Made by a program: the position numbers and the translations under genes. This document shows, piece after piece, positions 4,083 through 5,746 of a stretch of 5,746 bases of DNA. The stretch comes from Candidatus Aminicenantota bacterium (lineage in GTDB: Bacteria; Acidobacteriota; Aminicenantia; UBA2199), in the NCBI GenBank assembly GCA_024644125.1, contig JAHELQ010000365.1, forward strand, positions 1-5,746, in the 5' to 3' direction. Under the pieces are notes generated by a model. The model saw only the letters and a program-made list of their open reading frames with translations. It ran no database searches and was not told the origin of the DNA. Positions within the stretch are counted from its first letter, which is position 1, and each line of letters opens with the position of its first letter.

Positions 4083-5690
4083 TTGACAAAAAAAAAGCTG
4101 TTACTCTTAGGCGATGAAGCTATTGCCCAGGCGGCAATCGATGCCGGAGTTTCGGGCGTATATGCCTATCCCGGCACTCCTTCCACCGAAATAATGGAGT
4201 TTGTGCAACATTCGAAAGAAGCAGCCGACCGTAATATTCACCGGATGTGGTCGGCAAATGAAAAAACCGCGGTGGAAGGGGCTCTAGGTATGTCCTACGC
4301 CGGTAAAAGGACCATGGCCTGTATGAAGCATGTGGGATTGAATGTGGCCGCCGATCCTTTTATCAATTCTGGTATTACAGGGGCCAACGGCGGATGCTTC
4401 ATCACCGTGGCCGATGACCCGTCGATGCATTCGTCCCAGAATGAACAAGATTCACGGTTTTATGCGAAGTTTGCATTCATCCCCAGTTACGAGCCCTGCA
4501 ACCAGCAGGAAGCTTATGATATGGTTTTTCATGGATTTGATTTGTCCGAGAAGTATAAAATACCGGTATTGATGAGGATAACCACCCGGCTAGCCCATAG
4601 TCGCGCCGGTGTCCGGACCCGGGAAAAACGGGGGCAAAACGAGCTGAAGCTGCCGGAGGAGATGCGTCAGTATGTCTTGTTGCCGGCGTTGGCCCGGAAA
4701 AAGTATGCCCAGTTGCTCAAAACGCAGGTGAAATTCGTCGAGGAATCCGAGAATTCTCCTTTCAACCATTATAGCGAAGGGAAGGATAAGAGCCTTGGAA
4801 TCATTGCTTGCGGTCTTGGATACAACTATCTGATGGAAAATTATCAGGATAGTCCCTGTCCGTACCCTGTCTTGAAAATCGGTCAATATCCTATTCCCAA
4901 AAAACTCGTGGCACGGTTGGTCGGCGAGTGTGATTCGATTCTCCTCCTCGAAGAGGGTATGCCGTTTGTTGAGGAGAGCCTTCGGGGATTCCTGGATCGT
5001 GATGTAAACGTGAAGGGCCGGATGGATGGGACGTTGCCGCCGGATGGGGAATTGAATCCCAATCTGGTCCGCGTCGCGCTGGGAATGGATGATATCACCG
5101 GTAATCCGACTCCGGCAGTGGTGACCGGTAGACCTCCGGCCCTTTGCCAGGGGTGTTCCCATATCGATTCTTACAAAGCCATCAATGAAGCGGTAAAGGA
5201 TGTGTACGGCGACGGTCATGTGTTTTCCGATATCGGCTGCTACACCCTCGGCGCGCTTCCGCCGTTTCAATCCATCAACAGTTGCGTTGACATGGGGGCT
5301 TCCATCACCATGGCCAAGGGCGCCGCCGACGCGGGATTGTTCCCCGCTTGCGCCGTCATCGGTGATTCCACCTTCACTCATAGCGGAATGACCGGACTGC
5401 TTGACGCGGTAATCGAGAAATCCAATATTGTTGTGTTCATCTTCGACAATTCCGCCACCGCCATGACCGGAGGCCAGCATTCCCATGCTCTGGGCCGTCT
5501 GGAGAGTATTTGTCTGGGGCTGGGCGTCGAGAAGGAGCATCTGCACATCGTCAATCCGATTCCCAAAAATCATGACGAGTTTGTGAAGATCATCGCGGGC
5601 GAGATCGCTTACGAGGGATTGTCGGTCATTATCCCCACCCGGGAATGCATTCAGACCCTGAGTAAGAAATCGAAAGCCAAAAAGGGATAA
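4083..5690 (+). CDS. iorA: Indolepyruvate:ferredoxin oxidoreductase alpha subunit, lacking the C-terminal ferredoxin domain
   Basis: With IorB this subunit oxidatively decarboxylates aryl-pyruvates (indolepyruvate, phenylpyruvate) to aryl-acetyl-CoA using thiamine diphosphate, reducing ferredoxin (EC 1.2.7.8). The N-terminal pyruvate-oxidoreductase domain (about 5-185) shows YPGTPSTEI (29-37), ANEKTAVEGALGMSYAGKR (58-76) with the cofactor-activating Glu60, and the DDPSMHSSQNEQDSR stretch (111-125). A middle domain spans about 235-325. The thiamine diphosphate domain (about 350-520) shows RPPALCQGCSH (350-360), DIGCYTLG (383-390), the GDST...DN motif (427-456) and TAMTGGQ (459-465). At 535 residues it is shorter than the roughly 580-650 usual for the family, ending in KKSKAKKG with no CxxCxxCxxxCP cluster motifs. 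There is no sign of a frameshift: TAA is followed directly by the iorB ribosome site. It uses a TTG start. iorB follows after 17 bases, forming an operon. Family is certain; substrate is inferred from homology. Confidence 0.95.
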   Translation: MTKKKLLLLGDEAIAQAAIDAGVSGVYAYPGTPSTEIMEFVQHSKEAADRNIHRMWSANEKTAVEGALGMSYAGKRTMACMKHVGLNVAADPFINSGITGANGGCFITVADDPSMHSSQNEQDSRFYAKFAFIPSYEPCNQQEAYDMVFHGFDLSEKYKIPVLMRITTRLAHSRAGVRTREKRGQNELKLPEEMRQYVLLPALARKKYAQLLKTQVKFVEESENSPFNHYSEGKDKSLGIIACGLGYNYLMENYQDSPCPYPVLKIGQYPIPKKLVARLVGECDSILLLEEGMPFVEESLRGFLDRDVNVKGRMDGTLPPDGELNPNLVRVALGMDDITGNPTPAVVTGRPPALCQGCSHIDSYKAINEAVKDVYGDGHVFSDIGCYTLGALPPFQSINSCVDMGASITMAKGAADAGLFPACAVIGDSTFTHSGMTGLLDAVIEKSNIVVFIFDNSATAMTGGQHSHALGRLESICLGLGVEKEHLHIVNPIPKNHDEFVKIIAGEIAYEGLSVIIPTRECIQTLSKKSKAKKG

Positions 5691-5707
5691 CAGGAGAGGA
5701 GGCTCTT

Positions 5708-5746
5708 ATGAAAAGTGATATTATTCTTGCTGGAGTCGGTGGTCAG
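5708..5746 (+). CDS. iorB: Indolepyruvate oxidoreductase beta subunit, N-terminal fragment
   Basis: Only the first 13 codons are visible before the window ends: MKSDIILAGVGGQ. This is the typical opening of the gamma/beta-type subunit of 2-oxoacid:ferredoxin oxidoreductases, where the GVGGQG loop binds a cofactor phosphate. AGGAGG (5697-5702) lies five bases before the ATG, and the gene starts 17 bases after iorA stops, so the two are co-transcribed. Position right after iorA makes iorB the best name; the missing remainder cannot be checked. Confidence 0.85.
   Translation, partial: MKSDIILAGVGGQ

Noticed and set aside
4590..5573. 327-codon open frame on the minus strand inside iorA
   Set aside because: It lies antisense to a gene with every family motif intact. 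Its translation is rich in Arg, His, Gly and Ile with no domain pattern, as expected for a shadow of a GC-rich gene.

Overview
The window (5746 bases) holds six complete genes and two partial ones, and looks like ordinary chromosome of an anaerobic, Gram-negative bacterium. An outer-membrane beta-barrel with a signal peptide argues for two membranes. A ferredoxin-linked 2-oxoacid oxidoreductase (iorAB) and a catabolic-type carbamate kinase argue for anaerobic amino-acid fermentation. I cannot name a phylum from the sequence. No rRNA, tRNA, CRISPR array, insertion sequence, integrase or phage gene was seen.

Layout. Bases 3-158 (+) are the last codons of a multi-pass membrane protein, possibly a P-type cation ATPase. 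Facing it are five minus-strand genes: a TM1459-like metal cupin (183-527), an alginate-export-type outer-membrane barrel (600-1892), carbamate kinase arcC (1971-2918), an FmdB-type zinc-ribbon protein (3147-3425) and acylphosphatase (3543-3812). A divergent, AT-rich control region (3813-4082) separates them from the plus-strand iorA (4083-5690) and the first 13 codons of iorB (from 5708).

Regulation is unusually readable. Near-consensus sigma70-type promoters (-35 and -10 boxes 16-18 bases apart) precede the cupin, arcC, fmdB-like, acyP and iorA genes, so most genes are probably single transcription units. Only iorAB is an evident operon. A perfect hairpin with a U-tract ends arcC. The acyP -10 box lies so close to the ATG that its mRNA should be leaderless, which fits the missing Shine-Dalgarno. 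The iorA transcript should have a leader of about 135 bases holding a possible 33-residue reading frame and competing small hairpins.

How the genes may work together (inference). IorAB oxidises aryl-pyruvates from aromatic amino acids to aryl-acetyl-CoA and reduces ferredoxin. Carbamate kinase makes ATP from carbamoyl phosphate. Acylphosphatase hydrolyses acyl and carbamoyl phosphates. All three touch fermentative energy metabolism, but the separate promoters argue against one pathway operon. The point most worth a second look is that IorA stops after its thiamine diphosphate domain and lacks the cysteine-rich ferredoxin-like tail usual in the family. I do not see a clearly new multi-gene system.
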